A stretch of 64,000 nt of DNA from Tetracentron sinense (lineage: Eukaryota > Streptophyta > Magnoliopsida > Trochodendrales > Trochodendraceae), in the NCBI GenBank assembly GCA_015143295.1, contig CM026565.1, forward strand, positions 11,344,041 to 11,408,040. The letters are read 5' to 3'. The translations under genes and the position numbers were made by a program. The number at the start of each line of letters is the position of its first letter. The stretch's first letter is position 1. Shown here one piece after another: positions 36,228-47,719 of the stretch. Under the pieces are notes generated by a model. It was given only the letters and a program-made list of their open reading frames with translations, ran no database searches and was not told where the DNA came from.

Positions 36228-36347
36228 ATGTCGGCAGGTTATGAGGGAGATGCTGCTCCATTTGATGTTTGTGCTCCTGGTCCATGGGTGGAGGAGGAGT
36301 ACGTCGAGGAGCCTTTGGAGGAACCTCCAGTAGAGGGTTACCATTAG
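36228..36347 (+). CDS. LTR-encoded small acidic ORF (39 codons), family A
   Basis: It begins MSAGYEGDAAPFDVCAPGPW, continues VEEEYVEEPLEEPPVEGYH and ends in TAG. It follows the invariant hairpin TGAGTATTCCATGCTCA (about 36200-36216). Confidence 0.5.
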   Translation: MSAGYEGDAAPFDVCAPGPWVEEEYVEEPLEEPPVEGYH

Positions 36348-36990
36348 GTGGTTGTAGATTCTGAGTGAATAACTGTGGGTGAGATGAGAGATATACATTT
36401 ATGTATTTTGGCGGGTCTGTCCGCACTTTCTTTTGGATTCCTTTTGTGTAAACTTGGATTCGTATATACATAGAGGTTTGTTTAGACTTCCGCTGTGCTA
36501 TGTTAGAGTATGTTTCCGCTGTTTATATCCCTTATTGTATATGCTCTGTGGGTTTTTGCAGGTTGGTTTGTCAAGCAAGTCATGTAAGCCATGATTAGTT
36601 GTCCAAAGTTCACTCTAACTCCTAGGGTGGGTTTTGGGTCGCGACATGAAACAAGCTGGTGACAAGAGAAAGCTTTAGCTAAATGAACTTGAGGAGTTGA
36701 GGCATGATGCATATGAGAATGCCAAGCTATACAAGGAAAGAACCAAGGCATATCATGATAAGTAGTTTGTCAGGATGGAGTTTCATGTGGGACAGAAGGT
36801 GTTGATCTACAATTCGAAATTAAGACTCTTCCCTGGTAAGCTCAAGTCTAGGTGGTATGGTCCTTATTTTGTCACCAACCTTTTCCCTCATGGAGCTTTG
36901 GAGGTTCATAGCACAGAGAAAAATCAGACATTCAAGGTGAATGGACACAGGGTGAAGCCTTACATTGAGATGAACTTTGAGCCTAGAGAT

Positions 36991-37663
36991 GAGGATGTGA
37001 TTCTCCATTCCATCCAAGACATGGCATGAGAGTCACACGGTCTGGCTAAAGACTATAAACTTAGCACTTCTTGGGAGGTAGCCCAATTTGCGTGTTCTTG
37101 ATTGTTTTCATTTCAGACTCCATCCTTCTTATAAAAAAAACTCTGTTTGTGTTTCATTTTTGTTTTTGTTTCTCGCCATCTTGTGCACATTAATGCTTGG
37201 TTTTTTTTGAGCTTTGATTTTTCAGGACAGGTGTTTTCTAGGGAGCTTTAACCTTCACCACTTTTCTTTCTCCTCCCGGTATTGTATCTCTTACTACACA
37301 TTGGGGACAATGTGTGATTTAAGTTTGGGGGTATAGGAAAACATTTGTATGTCCTTATGTAAGCATTGTGCACCTGTTTGATTGCCCAAATAGTGTTATC
37401 TGTAAGAATTTGGTTGAAATGAAACTGTGATTTAATTTCATTGGCGAGCTTAAATTTTTGAACACATGATCAATTCAATAGAAAATCTGAGCTTCGTACA
37501 TACTTTTGGCTTAGGAAACTTCACATGTTTCATCTTGATCTCACCACGAACACATTAGCACATGATCTATGCGGTATGAAATGAAGAACTAATGATGCAT
37601 GTTTTCAAAATCTTGAGTTCGATCAGATGCTTTATTAGATGAATGACTTTGGCATGATTTATT
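36991..37663 (+). other. Athila 3' untranslated region, first part
   Basis: No gene is visible after the integrase end at about 37029. GGGGACAATGTG and AAGTTTGGGGGTATAGG at about 37300-37335 are typical of Athila post-pol sequence, the latter an internal PPT-like tract. The region resumes at 55346-56152 after the family-B insertion. Confidence 0.75.
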
Positions 37664-38335
37664 GGCAATGTCGCGACCCAAAATACCCCCTAGGAGTTAG
37701 GGATACTTTAGATCGTGACCGCCGTGTCAAACATCCGGTATGACACATAAGGCATACTTAACATCTTGTCAGAGCGCACAAGTTATACATATAACTAAAA
37801 CAAAGTGGAAACAATTCAACATAATGTACTCCTATCATTAGGTTCAAGTTTGAACCATAGAACACTGTAACTTTAAGTATGAAGTGGACAAGTCCCACCC
37901 TCAATACTCTCAAAATATATAATCTAAAGTGGACATTTCCCACTTTCAAAATACATGACCTTCTCCCTTACTTCACTCAACAATAGTCTAGATAGCCCCC
38001 CCATCTAGAGTTCCATCATCTTGGTAGTGATCCATGTCGCGAGCCAAAACCCACCCTAGGAGTTAGAGTGAATCTTGGACGACTAATCATGACTTACACG
38101 ACTTGCTTGACAAACCACTTGCAAAACACCCACAGAGAATATACAATAGAGGATAACAGCGGAAGCATAACTATAAGACACAGCGGAAGTCTAACAAACC
38201 TCTAAGTATATACACATAGTCCAAGTTTTAATACAAAGAAATCAAAACAAAGAAAGTGCGGACATGCCCGCCAAAATACATGGATATAATCACTCATGCT
38301 CACCCACAGCTAATCCACTCAGAATCTAACACCAC

Positions 38336-38455
38336 CTACTGATAACCCTCTACGGGAGGTTCCTCCAAAGGCTCCTCGACGTACTCCTCCTCCAACCATG
38401 AACCAGGAGCACAAACATCAAATGGAGCAGCAGCTCCCTCAGAACCTGCCGACAT
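38336..38455 (-). CDS. LTR-encoded small acidic ORF (39 codons), family A
   Basis: It starts MSAGSEGAAAPFDVCAPGSW, continues LEEEYVEEPLEEPPVEGYQ and ends in TAG. It is homologous to the six other family-A copies. Confidence 0.5.
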   Translation of the reverse strand: MSAGSEGAAAPFDVCAPGSWLEEEYVEEPLEEPPVEGYQ

Positions 38456-38798
38456 AAGAAGTACGGCTGAGCATGGAATACTCAGCGGGTACTAAATACT
38501 AACCAACAGTCATAGTATACAGATAGCATACATAAAGTAGGAAACAAATTGCATATATAGAACATGAACAATTTATATCATACAAGGAAGTAAAGCAATT
38601 TATATTCATGCTTGCATTCAGAAAACTGATAAAACCCTTGAAAACATAGTGCACTTGACTTGACTTGAAATACCCTTTGCGTGATTGGGAACTTGTTAAC
38701 CGTGTCATGCTTGTCATGCTTGCATCATGCGTGCCATGTCATGTCATGCATGTCATGCAAGTATCATGCTTGCTTGTTCATAATTTGTACATGTTCAC

Positions 38799-39004
38799 AT
38801 GCCTAGTTGCCGTTCATAGCCCGTCGCAACTAGTACCCTGTACACTGAATGATATGCCTAGTTACCGTTCATAGTCCATCGCAACTAGTACCCTATATGC
38901 AGATGGGTATGCCTGGTTGCCGTTCATAGCCCGGCGCAACTAGCATCCATGCGGAATGTGAATGCCTAGTTGCCGTTCATAGCCCGTCGCAACTAGCATC
39001 CATG
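38799..39004 (-). repeat. Slot-2 tandem hairpin repeat, 52-58 bp units, distinct sequence
   Basis: Four units carry CTAGTTGC...GCAACTAG (8-bp perfect stem, loop CGTTCATAGCCCGTC). The position equals that of the GAAGGG/CCCTTC arrays in other family-A LTRs, but the sequence is unrelated. Confidence 0.85.
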
Positions 39005-40043
39005 TGTGTCATGCCATGCAGAGTTATGCGTGTCATGTGATGCTATGCTATGCGTGTCATGCCATGCTATGCTATGCGTGTCATGCGATGCTATGCATGT
39101 CATGCGAGGGGATGGGAGACCTTTCCCTATGCAATGCATGATTGTCTTGCCCTTGTCAAAAGCGAAGTGAAACATATCTTAGGATATGCCCCACCTCTAC
39201 GTCCCATACTTAAAACATCGGTAAATCACGTCATTTCATGCGTGCTCGTGAAATCGTGTGCATACTTGCATTTGGAATTAAATATGGCAATTTGGGGTAA
39301 TTCACAAAGCATAGCATATAACAATTTAAGTGAGTAATAATCTACACATTTTAAGAAATGTAAGAAACACACTATCATGAACCCTAACAAATTTCAAGAG
39401 CAATTAAGCATGGGTTCCCTTAATTTATCATTTATTTTGTTCACCTTGGCATTTCATCAAACATGGGGTGTGTTCATTATTCACTTAAACCTAGATCATG
39501 CTTTTCTAGGTGGGTTATGCTCACATCACACTTGTATGTTCATTATTAGTACAATGCCCTTTCCCATTCGTTCATCACCTCATCCACACGGCATCCATTC
39601 GCCAACATCCATCTCCATTCACCATTCATACCACCAATCTCATAACACATATATAAGTGAAGGAAAACAAGGAGAAACAAAGGAAAAAGGGAAGCTATAA
39701 CTAGGAGGGTAGTAAGAAGTACCGACCTTGATCAAGTGAGGAAGAAATCCCCTTCCAAAAACGACCGTGAGTTGCTGCCCTAGCATGAGGAGATGCTCCT
39801 CACGAGTTTGTGCCTTGATCTTGAAGAAAAATGGGCTTGAGTTGAGTGTGGGTTCACAAACCCCTTGATTTCTCTCCAAAATGGAAACCCTAGGTTTAGG
39901 AATCGTCCTCTCCTCTCTTCTTATCTCCCAATCTCTCTAAGTGTCGAAATGAAGCCCTAAAGGCTCGGGTTAAACTCTTAAGGTAAGAGTAAACCGACCA
40001 AAAGACCATAATACCCTTACTGAAATTTCTGCAAAAACGCGAG

Positions 40044-40232
40044 TACCGAGCGATCGGTGTTAATGACCGATCGATCGGTTGCCTACCGATCGATCGGTTT
40101 CATAACCGAGCGATCGGTTAAAATTTCACTCTCGGGAAAATTTCCCCATACAAAAATCTTGACCAGTCGATAGCCTCCGAGCGATCGGTTTTGGACCGAT
40201 CGATCGCTCCATATACCGAGCGATCGGTGGTC
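40044..40232 (-). repeat. Slot-1 palindrome cluster (ACCGATCGATCGGT)
   Basis: Two perfect 14-bp palindromes ACCGATCGATCGGT (40066-40079, 40085-40098) and several ACCGAGCGATCGGT variants lie in about 190 bp, where other family-A LTRs have tandem arrays. The right LTR has the same cluster at about 48788-48975. Confidence 0.88.
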
Positions 40233-40439
40233 TGTAGGTCCAAACTGTTTTGGCCATAACTTTGACTCGTTCGTCCGATTTTGACGATTCAACTTGCGTT
40301 GGGTTCATACTTCGAAAACGAACATTTTTGACATTTCAGAATTTCCAATTTCTTCCTTATTTATTAATTATACCTCTTTAAAGGCAAAATGGCAACGAAA
40401 GTGTCATGCATTAAATGTGAAAAAGTCTGGGGCTCTACA

Positions 40440-40452
40440 TCCTCCCCCCCTT
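40440..40452 (-). other. Polypurine tract, minus-strand Tekay
   Basis: AAGGGGGGGAGGA on the minus strand directly precedes the LTR start TGTAGAGCCCC. Confidence 0.8.
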
Positions 40453-40559
40453 ACAAAAATTTCATCCTTGAAATTTAAACGCTACTTGCATTACAAACCA
40501 AAAAGAAAATTACAAGTCATATACAAACTTATGCAAAAACTCATTCAAATAATTTTGGG

Positions 40560-41800
40560 TACTTCGCTTTGACTTCGGCTTCACGCTCCCATGTAGCTTC
40601 TTCCCGAGCATGGTGTTACCATTGCACAAGAACCAAAGGGATTGTCTTGTTGCGAAGCACCTGATCTCTTCGATCCAAAATTTGAACCAACTTTTCAATC
40701 AAGGTGAGGTCCTCTCGAATCTCCAACGGTTCCAAGTCTATGACATGCGAAGGATCCGCAATGTACTTCCAAAGCATAGACACATGGAAAACGTTGTAAA
40801 CTGCGGCCATGTGAGGTGGGAGAGCTACCCTGTAAGCAACCTCACCAACTCGGGTGATAATCTCAAAAGGCCCAACATACCGAGGACTGAGCTTGCCTCG
40901 CTTTCCAAATCTCATGATCCCTTTGCTAGGAGATACTTTCACAAAAACTTGATCCCCTACTTGAAATTCCAAGTCCCTACGGCGCGTGTCCGCATAACTT
41001 TTCTGGCGATCGTGAGCGGCTTTCAATCGATCCCGAATGATCTTAACTGTGTTTGCAGTTTGCTCAATCAACTCCGGACCAAGTACTTTCCTTTCTCCTA
41101 CCTCATCCCAATAAAGAGGAGACCTACAACTTCGCCCATACAAGGCCTCAAATGGTGCCATTTGGATACTCGCCTGATAGCTGTTATTATAGGCGAATTC
41201 AACCAAAGGCAAGTGCTCTTCCCAACTGCCTCTGAAATCCAACATACAAGCCCGAAGCATGTCTTCAATGACTTGGTTCACTCTCTCGGTTTGTCCATCC
41301 GTCTGTGGATGAAAAGCGGTGCTGAAATCAAGTCGGGAACCCATAGCCTCCTGGAAGCTTTTCCAGAATCGTGATGTGAATCTTGGATCCCGATCTGACA
41401 CAATACTAACGGGCACTCCGTGCAACCTCACCACTTCCTTGATGTACAAAGCGGCTAACTGACTAGAGTTGAAAGTAGTTTGGTAAGTCAAGAAGTGAGC
41501 GGACTTCGTCAAACGATCCACTACTACCCATATCGCATCTGAGCCCCTTGCCGTCTTTGGCAAGCCAACTATGAAATCCATGGATATGTTCTCCCATTTC
41601 CACTCGGGAATCGGAAGGGACTGTAATAGACCTGCGGGCCGCATGTGTTCTGCTTTCACCTGTTGACACACCAAGCACCATGCTACATATTCCGCAACCT
41701 CCCTCTTCATATTCTGCCACCAAAAGTGACTCTTGAGGTTCCGGTACATCTTTGTACCCCCTTGATGCACTGTGTACTTCGAACGGTGTGCTTCATCCAA
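40560..41800 (-). pseudogene. Tekay integrase with chromodomain, fossil
   Basis: Reading leftward: zinc region TKMYRNLKSHFWW and CLVCQQVKAEH, core ENISMDFIVGLPK, SIVSDRDPRFTSRFW and GQTERVNQVIEDMLRAC, then GKLSPRYVGPFEIITRVGEV and the chromodomain start at about 40560-40720. The core is open over a long stretch, so this is the best-kept integrase in the window. Confidence 0.9.
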
Positions 41801-43860
41801 AATCTCTCTTCAAAGATCTGCATTGGCTGGGACGCACAGCCTTCCCTTGAATGTGATAGCACCCCGACTAGTGAGAGAAAAGTCTTCACTGCCCTTGGCA
41901 ACTTCCTTGTCCCGGAAAGCCAACAATTCCGCATCCATGGCTTGATATTCTTGGATCAAATCTATAATGTACGGCCGAACCGTAACATTTGCCAAGGTAG
42001 GACCACGGACAGAGTTATTCACACTGATGTCCAGATTTGCCAAATCTTCTAGTAGCTTCCATTCTTGAACCAACATGTGTGCTAACAACCCCTGAGGTCT
42101 TCTACTCAAAGCATCAGCCACTACATTTGCTTTACCCGGGTGGTATTGAATGGTACAATCATATTCCTTCAGAAATTGAATCCAACGCCGTTGCCTTAGA
42201 TTCAATTCCTTTTGGGAAAAAAGGTACTTGAGGCTCTTGTGGTCCGTATACACATAGAATTCCACCCCGTATAAGTAATGTCACTAGATCTTGAGTGCAA
42301 ACACGACTGCGGCAAGCTCTAAGTCGTGCGTGGGGTAATTCTTCTCATGCTCCTTCAATTGCCTCGATGCATAGGCAATGACCTTCTTGTGTTGTATAAG
42401 CACACATCCAAGTCCAACATGTGAGGCATCACTGTACACCTCATACCCAAGAGGTCCGGATGGCACTGTAAGGACAGGAGCTGTAGTAAGCCTCTTCTTC
42501 AGTTCCGTGAAACTGATCTCACACTTGTCGCTCCATATAAACTTCGCATTCTTCCTTGTCAGGTAAGTAAGCAGTGCTGCAAGGCTAGAGAAACCCTCTA
42601 TGAATCCCCTGTAGTAGCCTGCCAACCCAAGGAAGCTGCGTATCTCCGTAACACTCTTGGGCTTCGCCCAACTCATAACTGCTTCGATCTTCTTCGGATC
42701 TACCGAGATACCTTCTGCAGAAACAACGTGGCCTAGGAATGTCACCTCTTCCAACCAAAACTCACACTTGCTAAGTTTGGCGTATAGCTTGTGCTCTCTT
42801 AGCATTTCCAAAGCAAGGCGTAGGTCGCGTGTGTGATCTTCCCTTGTCTGGGAATAGACCAAAATGTCATCAACAAATACAATCACACACCTATCAAGAT
42901 ATGGCCGGAACACCCTGTTCATCAAATCCATAAAGGCTGCCGGCACGTTCGTGAGTCTAAAAGGCATCACCAAGAACTCGTAGTGTCCATACCGAGTCCT
43001 GAAAGCAGTTTTGGGAACATCTTCCGCCTTAATCTTCAACTAGTGATAACCCGATCGAAGATCTATCTTTGAGAAAAATCTCGCTCCCTTCAACTGATCG
43101 AACAAATCATCAATTCTAGGCAATGGATACCTATTCTTTATAGTGACCTTGTTCAATTGCCGGAAATCGATGCACATCTGCATCGAACCATCTTTCTTCT
43201 TAACAAACAACACCGGGGCACCCCACGGTGAGACACTTGGTCGAATGAAACCAAGGCCTTGTAATTCCTCCAATTGAGTCTTCAACTCCTTAAGTTCAAC
43301 CGGGGCCATTCTATACGGAGCCCGAAAGATGGGAGGTGTGCCTGGTGCAAGCTCTATCACAAACTCAATCTCCCTGTCTGGAGGTAATCCTGGCAACTCC
43401 TCTGGAAACACATCCAGGAATTCACTCACAACTGGAATTGTCGATGAGTCCTTTGCCTCGGGGTTAGCTAAGCTCAACGCCGCAAAACGAGCGATATCTC
43501 TACCTTTCAACCCCCGAAAGTGAAATGATTTTCCTTCTACCGGCTTGAAGAGTACCATCTTCTCAAAGCAAGCTACATGCCCATGATGCGCTGCTAACCA
43601 ATCCATTCCCAATATAACATCAAAGTCTTGGAATCCAAGGACGATGAGATCAACCGCCAACTCGTGGCTTCCAACTTGGACCACACTATTTCTATACACT
43701 TTATCTAACAATACTGTTTTGCCGAGGGGAGTCGAAATGGCTAACTCCGGTTTTAGCTGTCTAGGCTCCTCAGAAAAGCCTTCTGAAAAACTCGGCGAGA
43801 CAAACGAATGAGTAGACCCGGTATCAATCAACACTCGAGCCAAATACTCATTGACTAGTA
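41800..43860 (-). pseudogene. Tekay protease, RT and RNase H, fossil
   Basis: Protease ([15 protein letters not shown], at about 43815-43860), RT ([32 protein letters not shown], active site [11 protein letters not shown] at about 42850) and RNase H ([17 protein letters not shown] and [19 protein letters not shown]) occur in Gypsy order. Close to the plus-strand copy at 30800-32870. Confidence 0.89.
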
Positions 43861-43866
43861 GGGTTC

Positions 43867-44011
43867 CTGAAATTTTAGCTAGCGGAGTTAATCCATGCAT
43901 CAACAGCGTATACGTGTAGGTATATATACATATAGAACATGCCGAGTACGTACACAAAGAATATAGCATAACATAACAATCACAATAAAGAAAATAACTC
44001 CAAACGTGTAC
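43867..44011 (-). other. 145-bp GT-AG intron-like interval between gag and protease
   Basis: On the minus strand it starts GTACACG after GTGCAAG and ends AAATTTCAG before GAACCC. It is AT-rich and absent at the equivalent place of the plus-strand copy (GTGCAAGGAACCC at 30821). Family B has the same GTGCAAG/GTAC donor context at 51429. This is consistent with an intron, though splicing is inferred. Confidence 0.55.
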
Positions 44012-44887
44012 CTTGCACCACATCATCAGATGCAAGTGCATCACCCTCTGTCAAAGCAAATACACGCCCCTGGTTCGCCTGGCGAGACTGAGGTGTAGAC
44101 CGGGTAGTCTGAGATGATGCCTGATATGATCCTGCTGGGCGTGCTGGTGGCCTAATCCCCTGAGACTGGCCTGGTAAATGCCGGGTAGGGCAATCCCTGA
44201 TCACGTGGCCCTGGTGACCACAGTGAAAACATCCACCCGATGCTCTTAGGCAATCCCCTGCTGGGTGCCTTCGGCCGCATGAAGGGCAGGCCTCGTGTGT
44301 GCGGGTAGGAGGGGCCTGAGGTGGAGCATATCTCGCCACCTGAGGTGCAACTGACCATGGGGCCGGGAGAGCCTGAGGTCGAGGTGCCTGTGGCACGTAC
44401 TGCCGTGGTGCTGGGGCCGCATAAGTCAGCCTCATCGGTGGTGCTGGCCATGTATACTGATAAGGGCCGGTATGAGCCCGCCTCTCTGGAGGTGCTGAAC
44501 TACTAGCTTGGCCTCTCGCCAACTCTCTCTTCTTAGACACCGCTTCAGAATTGGCCTCGACCAATAAGGCCTTGTCTACCACTTCAGGGTAGGTAGCATG
44601 CCTGAAAACGGAAACCTTCTGTAGAGCCCCAGACTTTTTCATGCTTAATACATGACACTTTCGTTGTCATCTTGCCTTTTTAAGAGGTATGATTAATAAA
44701 TGAGGAAGAATTTGGAAATTTTAAAATGTCAGAATTGTTCCTCTTCGAAGTACGAACACAGCGCAAGTTGAATCGTTAAAATCGGACGAACGAGTCAAAA
44801 GATATGGCCAAAACAGTCTGTACCTGTAGGAAATCGTAGCACAGACAACGTACTCTGATAACGTATACTGTGTGCATCCATGGTACA

Positions 44888-45420
44888 AGCACCACGAGTG
44901 GCACTATTCACGGACCACGAGTGGCACTATTCACAAGCACCACGAGTGGCACTATTCACGGACCACGAGTGGCACTATTCACAAGCACCACGAGTGGCAC
45001 TATTCACAAGCACCACGAGTTTGCACTATTCACAAGCACCACGAGTGGCACTATTCATAGACCACGAGTTGACACTATTCACAGCACCACGAGTGGCACT
45101 ATTCACAAGCACCACGAGTGGCACTATTCACAAGCACCACGAGTGGCACTATTCACAAGCACCACGAGTGGCACTATTCACAAGCACCACGAGTGGCACT
45201 ATTCATAGACCACGAGTTGGCACTATTCACAGCACCACGAGTGGCACTATTCACAAGCACCACGAGTGGCACTATTCACAAGCACCACGAGTTTGCACTA
45301 TTCACAAGTACCACGAGTGGCACTATTCACAAGCACCACGAGTGGCACTATTCACAGACCACGAGTTGACACTATTCACAGCACCACGAGTCGGCACTAT
45401 TCACAGCACTATTCACAGAA
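44888..45420 (+). repeat. Slot-1 tandem array, about 24 bp units (about 22)
   Basis: About 22 copies of CACCACGAGTGGCACTATTC with short spacers form the largest such array in the window. A set of several units appears repeated, pointing to higher-order structure. A 200-codon ORF across it is an artefact. Confidence 0.92.
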
Positions 45421-46349
45421 ATCCCAGTATGGGTATTTCGGTCTTTTGGTCAGTTCACTCTTACCTTAAGAGTTTAACCTGAGCCTTTAGGGCATCATTC
45501 GACACTTAGAGAGTTTGAGAGAATAGAAGAAAGAGGAGAAGGCGATTCCAACCTAGGGTTTCCATTTGGGAGAGAAACCAAAGGGTTTGAAACCCTAGAT
45601 CAACCTCAAACCCGTTTTCTTCAAGATTTCGGTTCAGGCATTGCGGAGCTCGCAATTCAAGCTAGGGCAGCAACTCACAGTCATTTGGAAAGAGGGTTCC
45701 TTCCTCATTTCTTCAAGGTCGGTGCTTCTTACTACCCTCCTAGTTATAGTTCCTCTTTCCCCTTCTTTTCTTTTCATTTCTTTCATTTACACATGTGCTA
45801 TGAGATGGATGAATGGTAAATGGTAAATGGTGAATGGTGAATGGTGAATGGTGATTGGAGATAGAAAGGGGCGATTGGATGCCAATGGTTGTGTGTGGTG
45901 AACAAATGGGGAAGGGCATTGTTCCAATAATGAACGTACATGTATGATTTGAGTAAAACCCATCTAGAAAAGCATGTTGTAGGGCAAATCCATAATGAAC
46001 ACACCATGTTTGATGAAATGTCAAGGTGAACACAGTGAGCTGAAAATCTGGAAATGCATACCTAATAAATTATGAATATTGCTAGGGACTATGATAGTGT
46101 GTTTCCTGCTTTCCCATAATGCTATGAATATTGCATTACTCAATCTTTGATGCTATATGTGTTGTGAAATTACCCAAATGTCATCTTTAAATTTGAATGC
46201 AAGTATGTACACGGTTCCCACGAGCACGGAATGCATGGCATGATTTATCGAGGTTTTCAAGAACATGGTTAGAGGTGGGACATATCCTACGATATGTTTT
46301 ACCTCGCTTTTCACAAGAAGACAAGAACCAACATTACATGAGGGGTCTC

Positions 46350-46485
46350 CCCTCACTCACAAGTGCATATCATGAAGAAGGGCCTCCCTTCCCTTGCAAG
46401 TACATACATATGATAAAGAAGGGTCTCCCTTCCCTCGCAAGTGCATTGCATAAAGAAGGGTCTCCCTTCCCTCTCAAGGCATCTC
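46350..46485 (+). repeat. Slot-2 tandem hairpin repeat
   Basis: Units carry GAAGGG(CCT/TCT)CCCTTC, as in 28306-28440. Confidence 0.8.
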
Positions 46486-46812
46486 ACAAGTGTATCTCAC
46501 AAGTTACATGATCACAAGCAAGCATGCATGACATGACACGACATACAAGAATCAAGCAAGATAGACAAGACAAGATTTCAAGTACGAAAAGAGATTTCAA
46601 GTCAAGTCAAGTGCACGATGTTTTCAAGAGGATTTATCGGCTTTCTACGAATTTCAAGCATGATTATAAACTGCTTTACTTCCTTGTATGATATGAATTG
46701 TTTCCATTTGACATATATGAATTACTCCTGATCATGTGTTGCCATTTCTATGCTATAATTGTTGGTTAGTATTTAGTACCCGCTGAGTATTCCATGCTCA
46801 GCCGTACTTCTT

Positions 46813-46929
46813 ATGTCGGCAGGTTCTGAGGGAGCTGCTGCTCCATTTGATGTTTGTGCTCCTGGTCCATGGGTGGAAGAGGAGTATGTCGAGGAGCCTT
46901 TGGAGGAACCTCCCGTAGAGGGTTATTAG
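46813..46929 (+). CDS. LTR-encoded small acidic ORF (38 codons), family A
   Basis: It starts MSAGSEGAAAPFDVCAPGPW, continues VEEEYVEEPLEEPPVEGY and ends in TAG. It follows the invariant hairpin at about 46784-46800. Confidence 0.5.
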   Translation: MSAGSEGAAAPFDVCAPGPWVEEEYVEEPLEEPPVEGY

Positions 46930-47719
46930 TAGGTGGTGATTAGATTCTGAGTGGTTTAGCTGTGGGTGAGACGAGAGTCAGATTTATGTATTTTGGCGGG
47001 CATGTCCGCACTTTCTTTGGATTCTTTTTGTATAAACTTGGATTGATTATGTATATACATAGAGGTTTGGTAGACTTCCGCTATACCATGTTAGAGCATG
47101 TTTCCGCTGTTTTGTCCTCTATCGTATATGCTCTGTGGGTTTTGCAGGTTAGTTGTCAAGCAAGTCATGATTAGTCGTCCAAAGTTCACTCTAACTCCTA
47201 GGGTGGGTTTTGGGTCGCTACACCTTCTCCATAATAACATCCTTGAGCCCTTGCTCAAATCTTCTCCCCTTCATTGCCTCAGTAGCAACCATATGAGGCG
47301 CAAATCTCGACAATTCTGAGAACTTGGCCTCATAAGCGGCCACAGACATCGAACCTTGCTCAAGGTTGATGAATTCTCTCTCTTTCTTTTCCCGTGCACC
47401 GATCGGAAAATACTTCTTGTAAAAAGTATCTTTGAACTCCTCCCAAGTCCAAGGTTGACCCGGCATGGTCAAATCTCGCGTCCTCAATACGGACAACCAC
47501 CAATGGTGGGCTTCACCCTCTAGCATGAAAACTGCCCACGCTACTTTCTCTTCCTCTGTAGGAGAGAGAACTACGAATATTTTCTCCACCTGGAGGATCC
47601 AAGCCTCCGCAGTAAGAGGGTCCACACTCCCATGGAAGGATGGAGGCCTCAATCTCCGGAATGCCTCAACTCCAGCTGTACGATGTACTGGAGCTCCGGG
47701 CGGTGGAGTAGGTGCCGCA

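Larger units (their letters stand above)
26586..36646 (+). mobile_element. Tekay/Del-type chromovirus (Gypsy), nearly whole, decayed
   Basis: The element has LTRs at 26586-29216 and 34230-36646, a tRNA-iMet-type PBS, gag-pol in Gypsy order and a C-terminal chromodomain. TGAAA lies on both sides (26581-26585 and 36647-36651) and the flanks rejoin the Athila integrase. LTR divergence is about 0.9% (roughly 16 differences in 1.8 kb by eye), suggesting insertion within about half a million years. The coding region has about four breaks. Confidence 0.94.
34230..36646 (+). mobile_element. 3' LTR of the plus-strand Tekay element
   Basis: Nearly identical to the 5' LTR apart from tandem-array length and a shorter inner end. 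It ends TCGCGACA at 36646 and is followed by the TSD TGAAA. Confidence 0.9.
25600..36990 (+). pseudogene. Athila integrase, split by the Tekay insertion, fossil
   Basis: The zinc region [20 protein letters not shown] and core segments [20 protein letters not shown] and [14 protein letters not shown] are followed by [20 protein letters not shown], ending at 26585. After the Tekay element and TSD copy (26586-36651) the C-terminal part resumes with LNELEELRHDAYENAKLYKE, LIYNSKLRLFPGKLKSRWYG and KVNGHRVKPYIE. The family role is insertion of cDNA. Confidence 0.86.
38035..40439 (-). mobile_element. 3' LTR of the minus-strand Tekay element
   Basis: The 2405-bp LTR reads TGTCGCGAGCC...GGGGCTCTACA on the plus strand. 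It carries the small ORF (38336-38455), a distinct slot 2 (38799-39004) and palindromic slot 1 (40044-40232). Confidence 0.9.
44620..47222 (+). mobile_element. Solo LTR, family A, innermost insertion
   Basis: The 2603-bp LTR reads TGTAGAGCCCCAGAC...GGGTCGCTACA, flanked by CCTTC (44615-44619 and 47223-47227) inside gag of the minus-strand Tekay element. It holds a 22-copy slot-1 array, slot 2 and a small ORF. Confidence 0.93.
44012..47717 (-). pseudogene. Tekay gag, split by a solo LTR, fossil
   Basis: The capsid part ([50 protein letters not shown]) lies at 47228-47700. The linker and zinc knuckle (CFHCGHQGHVIRDCP, about 44189-44236) lie at 44012-44614. A family-A solo LTR (44620-47222, TSD CCTTC) separates them. 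Confidence 0.88.

Noticed and set aside
39377-39700. 107-codon ORF repeated at 48122-48445
   Set aside because: It is the same case: it lies in the paired LTRs of one young element and is not conserved in other LTR copies.
44870-45482. A 200-codon open frame with tandem histidine- and serine-rich repeats
   Set aside because: It is an artefact of the 22-copy slot-1 array and is open in three frames over the same DNA.
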